Notes: a model not told the origin generated them from the sequence alone. A stretch of DNA of 64,000 nt from Enterobacter vonholyi (GCF_008364555.1 NZ_VTUC01000002.1:275749-339748), one strand, 5' to 3'; counted from the stretch's first letter, positions 8,482-17,272 are shown. A program made the numbers and translations.

Positions 8482-9318
8482 TTATGAGCGAATGAAAGCC
8501 AGAATGTCCGCGTTGATAGTATCCGCATGGGTGGTATGCATCCCGTGCGGGAACCCCGGATAAATTTTCAGCACGCTGTTCGCCAGCAGCTTGTCCTGCA
8601 GCAGGGCGGCATTCTTATACGGCACGACCTGATCGTCGTCGCCCTGCATCACCAGAACGGGAACCGTGATGGTTTTTAAATCTTCCGTCTGATCGGTTTC
8701 AGAAAACGCCTTAATCCCCTCATAGTGGGCCTTGGCGCTGCCGATCATGCCCTGACGCCACCAGTTCTGAATCGTACCCTGTGAAATCTCGGCTCCCTCA
8801 CGGTTAAAACCATAGAAAGGACCGCTGGCGACGTCGAGATAAAACTGGGCGCGGTTAGCCGCCAGCGCTTTGCGGAAGCCATCGAAAACCTCGATCGGCG
8901 TTCCGCCGGGGTTAGTCTCCGTTTTGACCATGAGAGGCGGAACAGAGCTGACGAGCACCGCTTTGGCAACGCGCCCCTGCGGTTGGCCGTACCGGGCAAC
9001 ATAGCGGGCGACCTGGCCGCCGCCGGTGGAGTGACCGACGTGCACGGCATTACGCAGATCCAGGCTTTCAACCACGGCTGACGCATCGGCCGCATAATGA
9101 TCCATATCGTGCCCTTCACTCACCTGGTCCGAACGCCCGTGACCGCGGCGATCGATAGCGATAACGCGATAGCCTTCAGCAAGGAAGAAGAGCATCTGGT
9201 TATCCCAGTCATCGGCACTCAACGGCCAACCGTGGTGGAAGACAATGGGCTGGGCCTCTTTGGGGCCCCAGTCTTTGTAGTAAATGTTGACGCCGTCTTT
9301 CGTGGTTACGAATGCCAT
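8482..9318 (-). CDS. Alpha/beta hydrolase, non-heme chloroperoxidase/arylesterase family
   Basis: The 278-residue protein shows a full alpha/beta-hydrolase triad: nucleophile elbow GHSTGG (Ser97), acidic residue in GDDDQVVP (about Asp228) and His258 in GFPHGMH, with the oxyanion region [12 protein letters not shown] near residue 28-39. Overall it resembles bacterial cofactor-free haloperoxidases/perhydrolases, which are esterases able to form peracids. It is a cytosolic single-gene unit with no signal peptide. It lies tail-to-tail with yjhX and is not obviously linked to the dlt-like operon, whose genes lie upstream in the same orientation after a terminator. The natural substrate cannot be read from the sequence. 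Confidence 0.88.
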   Translation of the reverse strand: MAFVTTKDGVNIYYKDWGPKEAQPIVFHHGWPLSADDWDNQMLFFLAEGYRVIAIDRRGHGRSDQVSEGHDMDHYAADASAVVESLDLRNAVHVGHSTGGGQVARYVARYGQPQGRVAKAVLVSSVPPLMVKTETNPGGTPIEVFDGFRKALAANRAQFYLDVASGPFYGFNREGAEISQGTIQNWWRQGMIGSAKAHYEGIKAFSETDQTEDLKTITVPVLVMQGDDDQVVPYKNAALLQDKLLANSVLKIYPGFPHGMHTTHADTINADILAFIRS

Positions 9319-9510
9319 ACTGCAGACTCCTCTGTTAAAGGCAAAACGATCGCAACCCGAGCGGAGAGCGAATCATTAATGCCTTAATTAAGTTGGCTTT
9401 TTTCTGTTTCCCGTACCGACAGTACCCCTAAAGTGTAGGTGAAATAGTAAAAGCAGTGGGTTTCATTCCTGTGAAAGGCAGCGTTTTGCTTTCAGGCGGG
9501 AGGGGGAACG

Positions 9511-9543
9511 AAAAAAGGCTCTGGGGAGATCCTCCAGAGCCTT
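9511..9543 (-). terminator. Terminator of the dlt-like operon
   Basis: Stem aaggctctgg (9515-9524) / ccagagcctt (9534-9543) followed on the minus strand by a T-run (aaaaaa at 9511-9516 on plus). It is 27 nt after the dltC-like stop. Confidence 0.9.
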
Positions 9544-9569
9544 CAGGGCAGGATTAACTGCAGGGGCGT

Positions 9570-9788
9570 TTAGCGGTTTTCTTCAATATAGCGGGCCAGG
9601 TCAGCCGGGGTTTTCAGCACCGTCGCTACGTCAGTTGGCGGGATCATACAGCCGTAAACGTCCTGCACTTCCAGCACCATATCGACCGCCAGGATGGAGT
9701 CGAGAATGTCGGATTCAATCAGTTCATCGTGAAAGCCCACCTTACGGGATAACACTTTTTCGAACAGGGCGAGAATTTCTTGTTCCAT
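9570..9788 (-). CDS. dltC: DltC-like acyl (D-alanyl) carrier protein
   Basis: The 72-residue acidic carrier protein has the phosphopantetheine site SDILDSILAVD with Ser31 as the attachment serine. It would carry the aminoacyl group activated by the DltA-like ligase and present it to the membrane acyltransferase. The start at 9788 has AGGAAAAATT upstream. An ATG at 9806 overlapping the upstream stop as TAATG would add six residues but lacks a ribosome site. It is the last gene of the D-X-B-A-C operon. The gene name denotes family membership; whether D-alanine is the cargo is unknown. Confidence 0.82.
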   Translation of the reverse strand: MEQEILALFEKVLSRKVGFHDELIESDILDSILAVDMVLEVQDVYGCMIPPTDVATVLKTPADLARYIEENR

Positions 9789-9805
9789 AATTTTTCCTGG
9801 AGTCA

Positions 9806-11239
9806 TTAATTTGTGCGGGCGTAAGCGTCCAGCAGCTTGCGGTCAATTTTGCCGTTGGGATTCAGCGGCAAAGCGTCTTTTACGATAATTTGTGAAGGCA
9901 CCATATAGTGCGGAACCACCTTAGACAGCGACGTTTTGATGGTATCCGGCGCCATATCGGTCACGCAGAACGCGGCAATGCGCAGCACGCTGCCGCAGGA
10001 TTTCATCAGCGGCAGAACCACCGCTTCGTTGATGCCGGACATGGCCAGCAGGCGGTTTTCAATCTCGTTAATTTCAATACGGTAGCCATTCAGTTTGACC
10101 TGGCTATCGTTGCGGCCCTGGCAGTAGATAAGTCCCGCTTCATAGCCCAGATCGCCGGTCCGGTAGCCGCGAAATGCTTCATTTTCCCGACGGAGTAATT
10201 TTTCTGCGTTCTCCTGCGGTAGGCCCAGGTAGCCGCGCATGACGTTTTTACCCCAGATAATCAGCTCGCCTTCAGCGGAAATTTCCATTCTGCTCTCTGG
10301 CATCATGACCCCCACCGGCAGCACGGCGCTGTCGCTGTTCAGGATCTCATCCGTGATTTCAACCACGGTGGTCGCGATGGTCGCTTCCGTTGGACCATAG
10401 GAGTTAATGATTTTTGCCTGCGGGAAGCGGCGGCGAAGCTGTTTAACCAGCGCTTTATTCAACACTTCACCAATGAAGATAAAGACGTTGAGTTCAGGTA
10501 AATACTCGCTGTTAAACTGCGGGGAAAGCAGCTGCTGGTAAGCAAAAGAGGGGGTGGAAATCCAGGCGGAGACGGCATTGCTTTTCAGTCGTTCCAGCCA
10601 GTTCTCTTTTTGAATGTCTTCTTTGGCGTTCAGCACGATGTGTCCACCCATCGCCAGATTCGCCAGCAAAGGGATCAGGGAGAGGTCAAAACTGAACACC
10701 GCGTGGTTCATCAGCACTGGTTTTTCCGGCAGCGAAAAGTCCTGGCTGACCCATTTCATGAAGTGCCATACGCTTTCACGTCCAATCTGCACCCCTTTAG
10801 GCTTGCCGGTGCTGCCTGAGGTAAACATGATATAGGCCAAATCCTGCTCCTCCAGCACCTTGCCCGGTTCACCGGTGGCGATAAACTGCCGGGTCGCGAC
10901 GTCGTAATAGTAAGGGGCGCTGGCCAGATGGCAGATCTCCCGCAGGCGCTCCTGCGGGTAAATGCAGTCCACCGGAATGTACGGAATGTTGTGCAGCAGG
11001 CAGCTATAAATCGCCACGGCGAACTCGGCCTGCTGGTGTCCGTACAAGACGACCGGCGTACCGGCAACAGGCTGGCAACGCTCATAGCGCTGCGCCCAGT
11101 CCGTCACGGCCGCGGAAAGCTGCAGCCAGCTTAAGGCTTCGTCGCTGCCGCTGATGGCCAGCTGCTGCGGGGAGGCGGGATCGCATAATGCCGCACGCAA
11201 GAAATCGTGCATTTCCTGAAGATCGGAGTGATTTTTCAT
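9806..11239 (-). CDS. dltA: DltA-like adenylation enzyme (D-alanine--carrier protein ligase family)
   Basis: This 477-residue ANL-superfamily enzyme has the AMP-binding P-loop YIMFTSGSTGKPKGV (136-150), NSYGPTEATIATT, the YRTGDLGY hinge region and the C-terminal catalytic lysine in NPNGKIDRK (Lys464). Such enzymes adenylate an amino acid and load it on the carrier. Length is slightly below typical DltA (about 500). It overlaps dltB by four bases and abuts dltC. Codon/base composition is normal. Specificity for D-alanine is predicted from operon context; the substrate-pocket residues were not modelled. Confidence 0.85.
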   Translation of the reverse strand: MKNHSDLQEMHDFLRAALCDPASPQQLAISGSDEALSWLQLSAAVTDWAQRYERCQPVAGTPVVLYGHQQAEFAVAIYSCLLHNIPYIPVDCIYPQERLREICHLASAPYYYDVATRQFIATGEPGKVLEEQDLAYIMFTSGSTGKPKGVQIGRESVWHFMKWVSQDFSLPEKPVLMNHAVFSFDLSLIPLLANLAMGGHIVLNAKEDIQKENWLERLKSNAVSAWISTPSFAYQQLLSPQFNSEYLPELNVFIFIGEVLNKALVKQLRRRFPQAKIINSYGPTEATIATTVVEITDEILNSDSAVLPVGVMMPESRMEISAEGELIIWGKNVMRGYLGLPQENAEKLLRRENEAFRGYRTGDLGYEAGLIYCQGRNDSQVKLNGYRIEINEIENRLLAMSGINEAVVLPLMKSCGSVLRIAAFCVTDMAPDTIKTSLSKVVPHYMVPSQIIVKDALPLNPNGKIDRKLLDAYARTN

Positions 11240-12357
11240 AGAGGTGACATTCCACTAAAGATGTAAAGGGAGCCCGCGGCGCTTCCCAGCGTCAGAATGC
11301 GTCCCAAAAATGCAACGGCCGGATACTGCAAGCCCCGGTGCAATGCCGGGCTGCGTTTGGCTAACCACAGCAGCATGTTATGAGTGACGGAAATCGCGCC
11401 AAACAGCGCGCCGCTGATGACGTAATGGCGTTCCAGGCCATTCCATGCCCCCATGCAGAACAGGGTGCAAAAAATACCGATATTTTGCGCCAGCGTTTTG
11501 TTCTGACGGAAAAAGTTGAACTTCATCAGGTTCATATAAACGGGCATAAAGACCACATCGCGCAGCCATTCAGACAGGCTGATGTGGAAGCGGCGCCAGA
11601 AATCCTGCGGGTTCTTTGCCAGAAGCGGCATATTGAAGTTTGCCGGAATGTTGAGTCCAAACAGGCGGCCTGCGCCGATGGCCATATTGCTGTAGCCCGC
11701 AAAATCAAAGTACAGATAGGCGCTATAGGCAATCGACATCACCACGCCCACGGTCAGCGTAAACGGCTTATGGCTCCAGGGCTGCACGACAAGTGAGTCA
11801 ACCAGCATCGCAAACAGGAACTTCTGGATAATGCCGGTAATGATTTGCTCCAGCGCCACTAAAAACTGTTCGCGAGTAAGGGCAAAGACGGGCTTGCTGA
11901 CGTCGCTCATCCATGTCCGCCAGCGGTACATTGGGCCCGCCAGAATAATAAAGGGCATAAACAGATAGCAGAAATAGTGCAGGAAATTCTGCCCTTCTTT
12001 TTTACTGCGATAGAGCAGCACGTCCACCGCGCGGAACGTCATAAAAGAGAGGCCGATCATGCCGAGATGGTGATTAACGTGCAGTTTCACCAAAAATAAA
12101 GGAAGCAGCGTTAACACAATCGCCTGCCAGGTTTTTAACCATCCTTTTTCTTTTAACGCGGCGACAAGGTAAAAACTAAAAAAAACGACCGCGGGAACAC
12201 GGTAATCACCCTGAAAAATATAGCCCCAGCCTAATGCGGCCAGGACGGATAAGGCCGATAAATAAGTCAGGCGATGGCGTAATACGCGATTGACCAGCGC
12301 AAACGCCAGCGCGGATGAAAACAAATAAACAAAAAACATTCCTGAGCTATACATCAT
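11236..12357 (-). CDS. dltB: DltB-like MBOAT membrane O-acyltransferase
   Basis: The 373-residue polytopic protein carries the MBOAT signature NPQDFWRRFHISLSEWLRD with conserved His258 and a second active-site His311 in MGAWNGLERH. DltB moves the acyl group from the carrier across the membrane towards an extracytoplasmic acceptor. It starts MMYSSGM, six bases after the dltX-like stop (TGAGG serves as ribosome site), and overlaps dltA by ATGA. The strict coupling D-X-B-A-C argues for a stoichiometric complex. Confidence 0.88.
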   Translation of the reverse strand: MMYSSGMFFVYLFSSALAFALVNRVLRHRLTYLSALSVLAALGWGYIFQGDYRVPAVVFFSFYLVAALKEKGWLKTWQAIVLTLLPLFLVKLHVNHHLGMIGLSFMTFRAVDVLLYRSKKEGQNFLHYFCYLFMPFIILAGPMYRWRTWMSDVSKPVFALTREQFLVALEQIITGIIQKFLFAMLVDSLVVQPWSHKPFTLTVGVVMSIAYSAYLYFDFAGYSNMAIGAGRLFGLNIPANFNMPLLAKNPQDFWRRFHISLSEWLRDVVFMPVYMNLMKFNFFRQNKTLAQNIGIFCTLFCMGAWNGLERHYVISGALFGAISVTHNMLLWLAKRSPALHRGLQYPAVAFLGRILTLGSAAGSLYIFSGMSPL

Positions 12358-12363
12358 TCGGCC

Positions 12364-12486
12364 TCAGAATTTTTGATATTCAAAATGCAGCTGCATACTC
12401 ATGCTGTCATCGACAGAGGTCCACGCGACGACGGTAATCGCCAGCAGGAGATAAAGGAAAAAAAGACGGATCGCAATTTTCATCAT
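12364..12486 (-). CDS. dltX: DltX-like microprotein (40 aa) with C-terminal FxYxxF motif
   Basis: A 40-residue ORF, ATGATGAAA..TGA, overlaps the dltD stop by four bases (ATGA) and ends six bases before dltB. It has a single N-terminal membrane helix (IAIRLFFLYLLLAITVVAW, about 4-22) and a short tail whose last six residues are F-E-Y-Q-K-F. The FxYxxF C-terminus with an essential tyrosine is the signature of Gram-positive DltX, which relays the D-alanyl group between DltB and DltD. Position, size, topology and motif agree, although DltX normally precedes dltA. Very short genes like this are often left unannotated. Confidence 0.82.
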   Translation of the reverse strand: MMKIAIRLFFLYLLLAITVVAWTSVDDSMSMQLHFEYQKF

Positions 12487-13622
12487 TTAAAACTCTGTGC
12501 AATAAAGCGAATCATAGGAACCCAGGCCAGTTCGGAAGGGTGCAAACGATCCCAGTTCCAGCCATTCTGATAAGGCATGGCGTACATATCTAAATAGGGG
12601 ATCTGGTTCTTTTCCAGAATGGTTTTAATTTGCTTATCAACCGGGCGGAAGGTATCGGTGTTGTAAAGCGCCCAGGGGTTAACCGGGTCGACGATAGCAA
12701 TCACCTGCACGTGATGTTCTTTCAGCAGCTGGACGGTTTTACTGAAAGCGGCGATTTGCGCAGGCACGACCGGCGTGTCGTCCCACTGTTGCCGCGTACC
12801 GTCCTCTTCGTAAATCGTTTTGTCCATCCACAGGGTGGCCGCGCTCTGCTGGCGTTTTTTATTTAACTCGCGGGCATTCGCCAGCTCTTTATCCCAGTCA
12901 GGGATAATGTGGGTGGCTGGCTGCGGCGGCCAGGTCTGAACCGTCTGGGGCCTAATGTTGAGCAGCGACAGCCAGTCGTTTTTTATCATGGTACAGACGT
13001 TCGCAAACTGGAAGCTCAGCTCGTCCCAGATCAGATCGGGATGCCAGCCAAAGACGCGCATTTGGCCAAAGGTTAAATGGCTTATTTCTTTACTATCAAT
13101 ATGCTTTAAATAATTAACCAGCAGCGGGCGCGCCTGCGGATCCTTCACCAGTGGATTAAAAATAGAGCCGGGGAAATTATCGGCATAAATAGCCGGTGGC
13201 AGCCCTTTTGAGTAAAAGCTGTCAGGCGCCAGCAGCAAAACAACTTTACTGTTTGCGTTAAGGCTATTTTTAAAGCGTGAGAATAGTAAAAATTGCGTTT
13301 CATCATCGACAAACGCATCGCCATACGCCACGACGGGTTTGTGTAATTGCTTATTAAAGTAATTATATACAGCGTAATGTTCATCTTCTGAGGTGGCAAC
13401 CTCAGACGCGCCAATGAAGAAAATAGCATTCCCTTCTAAGGCATGAGAAATAGTGGCAATTTTTTCCGCCTGTTCTTTAGGCGTACCCGCCATTGATTTA
13501 ATCAGCGGCTGGAAAGTGAGCGGTGGATCGAAACTCGTCACCAGCGGGTGAACACAGAGAAACAAAATGGCCAGCGTCGCCATCAGGAAATGTAAGCAAA
13601 GCGAATTTTTGATTTTCATCAT
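12483..13622 (-). CDS. dltD: DltD-like extracytoplasmic acyltransferase/thioesterase (SGNH-like)
   Basis: About 379 residues with an N-terminal signal anchor (LCLHFLMATLAILFLCVHPLV) and a periplasmic domain. A serine nucleophile sits in FIGASEVA (Ser73) and a terminal Asp-x-x-His in WDRLHPSE (Asp358, His361), the layout of DltD and other SGNH-like enzymes. It should transfer the acyl group handed over by DltB/DltX onto the final envelope acceptor. First gene of the operon; two adjacent ATGs at 13622/13619 give the normal signal-anchor length, while an ATG at 13640 would add six residues. Neither has a strong ribosome site. Confidence 0.8.
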   Translation of the reverse strand: MMKIKNSLCLHFLMATLAILFLCVHPLVTSFDPPLTFQPLIKSMAGTPKEQAEKIATISHALEGNAIFFIGASEVATSEDEHYAVYNYFNKQLHKPVVAYGDAFVDDETQFLLFSRFKNSLNANSKVVLLLAPDSFYSKGLPPAIYADNFPGSIFNPLVKDPQARPLLVNYLKHIDSKEISHLTFGQMRVFGWHPDLIWDELSFQFANVCTMIKNDWLSLLNIRPQTVQTWPPQPATHIIPDWDKELANARELNKKRQQSAATLWMDKTIYEEDGTRQQWDDTPVVPAQIAAFSKTVQLLKEHHVQVIAIVDPVNPWALYNTDTFRPVDKQIKTILEKNQIPYLDMYAMPYQNGWNWDRLHPSELAWVPMIRFIAQSFK

Positions 13623-13896
13623 CAACCAGTAACACTGCATGGCAGTAATTTCTAAATCTGTGGCTACTCAGATTTATAACAATTACACAACAAATGACCG
13701 TTTATTTTTGTGGCATTCTATACCAGAGAGTTTTAAAACGATGAGTGTTGCTATGTTACGGTATGTACAAGGTCGCGGAGAGTGATGTGAAGTCAGCGTT
13801 TGGGTGACTTTTTGCGCAGTCAAACGCCTGTGGGGAAAAATAGAAAAATTCCTGCTTTACAAGGCGCTAATAGATGTTTATAGTGCGCCTCACTTT

Positions 13897-13984
13897 GGAA
13901 GCGTGGCCGAGCGGTTGAAGGCACCGGTCTTGAAAACCGGCGACCCGAAAGGGTTCTAGAGTTCGAATCTCTACGCTTCCGCCA
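13897..13984 (+). tRNA. tRNA-Ser(UGA), second diverged copy
   Basis: 88 nt with the same anticodon TGA and CCA end as the copy at 7740. It differs at T6 to C6 (turning a G-U into a G-C pair in the acceptor), and by a compensated C-G to T-A change at the base of the T-stem, so it is under selection as a functional tRNA. The 18 nt before both copies are also alike (gtttatagt.cgcctcactt), showing that the promoter was duplicated too. Confidence 0.96.
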
Positions 13985-13994
13985 AATTCGAAAA

Positions 13995-14026
13995 CTCTGC
14001 GATAGCAATATCGCAGGGTTTTTTTC
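13995..14026 (+). terminator. Terminator of the second tRNA-Ser(UGA)
   Basis: Stem ctgcgata / tatcgcag with a 4-nt loop, extended by flanking pairs, followed by seven Ts. It may also act on hpxE, which ends 4 nt further on the other strand. Confidence 0.88.
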
Positions 14027-14029
14027 GTT

Positions 14030-14980
14030 TTACAGCCCAATCACCAGCTCCCCGGAATGGCTTCGCGAACAGCACAGCGCCACCTGCTGGTTCGTCGCGC
14101 TTTTTTCCGCCTCCGACTGCACGCTATCCCGGTGATCCACCACGCCGTCAATCACCGGCGTCAGGCACGCGCCGCAGATCCCCATTTCGCATGACAGCGG
14201 AATGTCCACCCCGTTTTCCTGTAATACCTGGGCGATGGTCTTATCCGCAGGCACCGGCCAGCGCTCACCGGTGGAGGCCAGTTTGACCGTGAAAATCTCC
14301 CCGGTTTCACCGCCTGCGGCGGGCGCAACGGGTTGAAACGCCTCGCTGTGAAGTTGGGCGTCATCCCATCCCTTTGCAGTGGCGACCTCACACACTTTTT
14401 CCATAAATCCTGCCGGTCCGCATATCCAGGCGTGAAGCCCCGCCTCGGGCGCGGGGAGATGCTCTGCCAGCGTTATGCGCGGGCTGGCGGTATGAATGAG
14501 GCACTCATCGAACCGGGAGAGTTCACGCGTAAACGCCGCGCTTTCGCGGTTTCTGACGTAATAGTGCAGCGTAAACGGCGTTCCGGTCGCCTTCAGCTGC
14601 AGGGCCATCGCGTACAGCGGCGTAATGCCAATGCCCGCCGCCAGCAGCAAAACCCGCTCAGCCTGCTGAAGCGGAAACAGGTTGCGCGGGGCCGATATCA
14701 TCAGCTTCTGCCCGGGACGCAGCGTCTCGTGAACGTAGCGCGACCCGCCGCGCGAGGCGGTTTCACGCCCCACGCAAATAAGATAGCTCTCGTCCCCACA
14801 TGCTCCGGTCAGTGAATACTGGCGCACCACGCCGCAGGGCAGGTGGACATCAACGTGCGCGCCGGCCTGCCACGTCGGGAGCGCTTCGCCGTTTTCAGCC
14901 ACCAGCCTGACGGCGAGGCTTTTGTCGCCCTCACGCCACAGCCCGTCAACAATTACGCTCAGCATATCGGCCTCCGTCAT
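14030..14980 (-). CDS. hpxE: HpxE, reductase component of the hypoxanthine/xanthine Rieske oxygenase
   Basis: The 316-residue protein is a phthalate-dioxygenase-reductase type flavoprotein: FMN/NAD modules (RQYSLTGA around 53-60; LLAAGIGITPLYAM 112-125; ICGPAGFM 187-194) followed by a C-terminal plant-type [2Fe-2S] ferredoxin domain with Cys264, 269, 272 and 303. It passes electrons from NADH to HpxD. It overlaps hpxD by ATGA and is the last gene of hpxO-D-E. In Klebsiella HpxDE oxidises hypoxanthine to urate without a molybdenum enzyme; no xanthine dehydrogenase is seen here. Confidence 0.85.
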   Translation of the reverse strand: MTEADMLSVIVDGLWREGDKSLAVRLVAENGEALPTWQAGAHVDVHLPCGVVRQYSLTGACGDESYLICVGRETASRGGSRYVHETLRPGQKLMISAPRNLFPLQQAERVLLLAAGIGITPLYAMALQLKATGTPFTLHYYVRNRESAAFTRELSRFDECLIHTASPRITLAEHLPAPEAGLHAWICGPAGFMEKVCEVATAKGWDDAQLHSEAFQPVAPAAGGETGEIFTVKLASTGERWPVPADKTIAQVLQENGVDIPLSCEMGICGACLTPVIDGVVDHRDSVQSEAEKSATNQQVALCCSRSHSGELVIGL

Positions 14981-16014
14981 ACCAGGAAAAATTCGCCAAA
15001 GCCCATCTTCTTCAGCCCCCGACGGTAGGCAATTGAGCTTTTATCTGCGGGAATATGGGCTTCCAGCGTCAGATCCAGCGGCAGGCTTTCCGGGCGCTGG
15101 GTTTCGACCATCAGGCGATCCTCTTCAAAAATGCGCAGGTTAAAGGCATGCACATCCTCCACCGGAATATGCAGGTCAAAGTTGCGGGCGATAGGGGCGA
15201 ACATGCGGGTCACGCGCGACGACACGGGCGACGCGGCGTTCATGATCGCCAGCCGCGATTCACCCGGAAAATGAATCGTCAGGGTAGCGGTAAACGGCAG
15301 GTGCATTTCAAAATGGCGCAGCCACTGGAACCCTTCTGGTGCCTGCACGTCCGAACTGGCGGGATAGTTGCTCACGGAGCTCCAGTAATCCGCCACGAAG
15401 CCGAACGGCGTCTCCTGCGGCTGATAGGCAGGTACAAGCTGATTATTGGGGTCGGCAAAGGTTTCGGTGTGGATCCACGCAAAGTGCGCCACGTCCAGAA
15501 AACCCTCTACCTGACGTCCGGCAAAGCCGTTTACCTCAAACGCCGGGCAGTTAATCTGCTGAAATCCGTCGTCATCCCAGTGCGGCATGGCGGGCAGCGG
15601 CGCGGGGTTATCCGGATCAAAGGCCAGGCAGGTCCAGATCAGCCCGTACCGCTCTTCCACGGCGTAGTTAATCAGGTTCAGCTTCGCCGGAACGGGCTGG
15701 TCGGGGCTGGAGGGAATACGGTTGCAGCGCCCGTCCTCCCCAAAGCGTAAACCATGATAGGGGCAGATAATCCCGTGCTCATCGTGAAAGCCGAGCGTCA
15801 GCGGCACGCCGCGGTGCGGGCAAACGTCACGGGCGACCACAACCTGGTCGTTTATCCGGTAAATCACCAGCTGTTCATCCAGCAGCGTCGCTTTGATCGG
15901 CGCCGGACCGACGTCGCAGGCGCGCGCGACCGGATGCCAGCATTTCGCCAGACGCAGCCAGTCCTCTGGCTCAAACGTACAGTGGGCGGGTGGAGTCGGT
16001 TCTCTTTTCATCAT
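14977..16014 (-). CDS. hpxD: HpxD, Rieske non-heme iron oxygenase component (hypoxanthine/xanthine oxidation)
   Basis: The 345-residue protein has a Rieske [2Fe-2S] motif C65-P-H67 ... C84-P-Y-H87 and a C-terminal mononuclear-iron catalytic domain (LDVAHFAWIH region supplies ligands). It belongs to ring-hydroxylating oxygenases; in Klebsiella HpxD with HpxE converts hypoxanthine to xanthine and urate. The start at 16014 has GAGGGATA directly upstream. It lies 14 bp after hpxO and overlaps hpxE by four bases, so the three form one operon. Confidence 0.87.
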   Translation of the reverse strand: MMKREPTPPAHCTFEPEDWLRLAKCWHPVARACDVGPAPIKATLLDEQLVIYRINDQVVVARDVCPHRGVPLTLGFHDEHGIICPYHGLRFGEDGRCNRIPSSPDQPVPAKLNLINYAVEERYGLIWTCLAFDPDNPAPLPAMPHWDDDGFQQINCPAFEVNGFAGRQVEGFLDVAHFAWIHTETFADPNNQLVPAYQPQETPFGFVADYWSSVSNYPASSDVQAPEGFQWLRHFEMHLPFTATLTIHFPGESRLAIMNAASPVSSRVTRMFAPIARNFDLHIPVEDVHAFNLRIFEEDRLMVETQRPESLPLDLTLEAHIPADKSSIAYRRGLKKMGFGEFFLV

Positions 16015-16028
16015 TATCCCTCTTGCGT

Positions 16029-17183
16029 TCAGCCTAACGGGCCGCCCTGAATGGTCTCGCACAGACCGTTGATGATGCGCTCTCCGGTCTCTTCGCTAAG
16101 CTCCTGATACCAGGCCTGCGTCAGCGCCATGTCTTTCCCGTGGGTGACGTCGCAGCGCTTACGCGCCTTCAGCACCAGGTCGCGCACCCGGTCGCAGCGC
16201 AGCGCCTCGTACTGCCGCAGCGCCAGCGTAATATTATGGTTTTCACGCAGGCATTCCCCCAGCACTACGGCATCTTCCATCGCCGCGCAGCCGCCCTGGC
16301 CGATATCCGGCGTAGTGCTGTGCGCGGCATCGCCGAGCAGCGCGACGTTGCCGCGCACCAGGCTGTCGAACGGCTCGATATCGTGGATTTCGATGCGGTT
16401 GGTCGTTTCAGGATCCAGCGCCGCGATAAGCTTCTGCACCGGCGGCGCCCAGCCGCGGAAGTAGCCAGTGAGATCGGCGCGCAGGGTGGTGCGATCTTCC
16501 GCCAGGCCTGCGGGCAGCGGCACGTCAAAAAAGAAGTAGAAGCGTCCGCCGGAGACGGGCATCAGCGACACGCGTTTGCCTTCGCCAACGAACATGGTCC
16601 ACTGGTGCGCCGGGGCGATCTCTTCGTCAATCTTCACCAGCCCGTTCCAGTTTACGTACCCGGCGTATCGGCGCTCCGGCGTGTATCCCAGCACGTACGG
16701 GCGAACCGCCGAGTGGCTGCCGTCGGCGGCAATCAGAAAATCGCCGGTTGCCGTGGTGCCATCGGTGAAGGTGACGTTCACGCCCGCGTCGTCTTCATGG
16801 ACGTGTTCCACGCGCTTGCCGAACTGCACCCTGTCGCGCCCCCAGAAGTCCAGCATTTCGCGCTGGAGTTCAGCGCGCGAGACGGGGCAGGGACGCCCGC
16901 CGGTACGCTCAACCAGCGGGGCAAGGCTAAAGCGGGTCAGGGTATCGCCGCGCCGGTAATCCTTGTAGGCCATAAAACGCATCGGCCCGCCATAGGTCTC
17001 GATGATGTCGCCCATGCCGAGGTGCTGCATGCATTTCACGCCGTTAGGCCAGATGGAGATGGCCGCCCCGACGGGCCTGATCTCCTTTACGGCTTCAAAC
17101 ACGGTACAGTCGATGCCCGCTTTCTTCAGCGCCACGGCGGCGCTCAGGCCGCCAATGCCCGCGCCAATCACGATTGCTTTCAT
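16029..17183 (-). CDS. hpxO: HpxO, FAD-dependent urate hydroxylase
   Basis: 384 residues, the length of Klebsiella HpxO. The N-terminal Rossmann motif IGAGIGGLSAAVALKKAG binds FAD, and GDAAHSTTPDIGQGGCAAME is the second flavin motif typical of aromatic-ring monooxygenases. It hydroxylates urate to 5-hydroxyisourate using NADH and O2, replacing uricase. The start at 17183 has GGAGAGAAGC upstream. First gene of hpxODE; a sigma-54-like promoter lies 34-49 bp upstream. Confidence 0.93.
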   Translation of the reverse strand: MKAIVIGAGIGGLSAAVALKKAGIDCTVFEAVKEIRPVGAAISIWPNGVKCMQHLGMGDIIETYGGPMRFMAYKDYRRGDTLTRFSLAPLVERTGGRPCPVSRAELQREMLDFWGRDRVQFGKRVEHVHEDDAGVNVTFTDGTTATGDFLIAADGSHSAVRPYVLGYTPERRYAGYVNWNGLVKIDEEIAPAHQWTMFVGEGKRVSLMPVSGGRFYFFFDVPLPAGLAEDRTTLRADLTGYFRGWAPPVQKLIAALDPETTNRIEIHDIEPFDSLVRGNVALLGDAAHSTTPDIGQGGCAAMEDAVVLGECLRENHNITLALRQYEALRCDRVRDLVLKARKRCDVTHGKDMALTQAWYQELSEETGERIINGLCETIQGGPLG

Positions 17184-17216
17184 GCTTCTCTCCTTTTGCA
17201 GGGTGTAAAGACATTC

Positions 17217-17232
17217 AGCAATTTGCGTACCA
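17217..17232 (-). promoter_or_regulatory. Sigma-54 promoter candidate for hpxO-D-E
   Basis: On the minus strand TGGTACGCAAATTGCT matches TGGCAC-N5-TTGCW with one change and keeps the invariant GG-N10-GC spacing. It lies at promoter distance from hpxO. Confidence 0.7.
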
Positions 17233-17272
17233 GGCTGCAGCATGGCGAAAACGGCGTTGTAAGGGAGACGTT

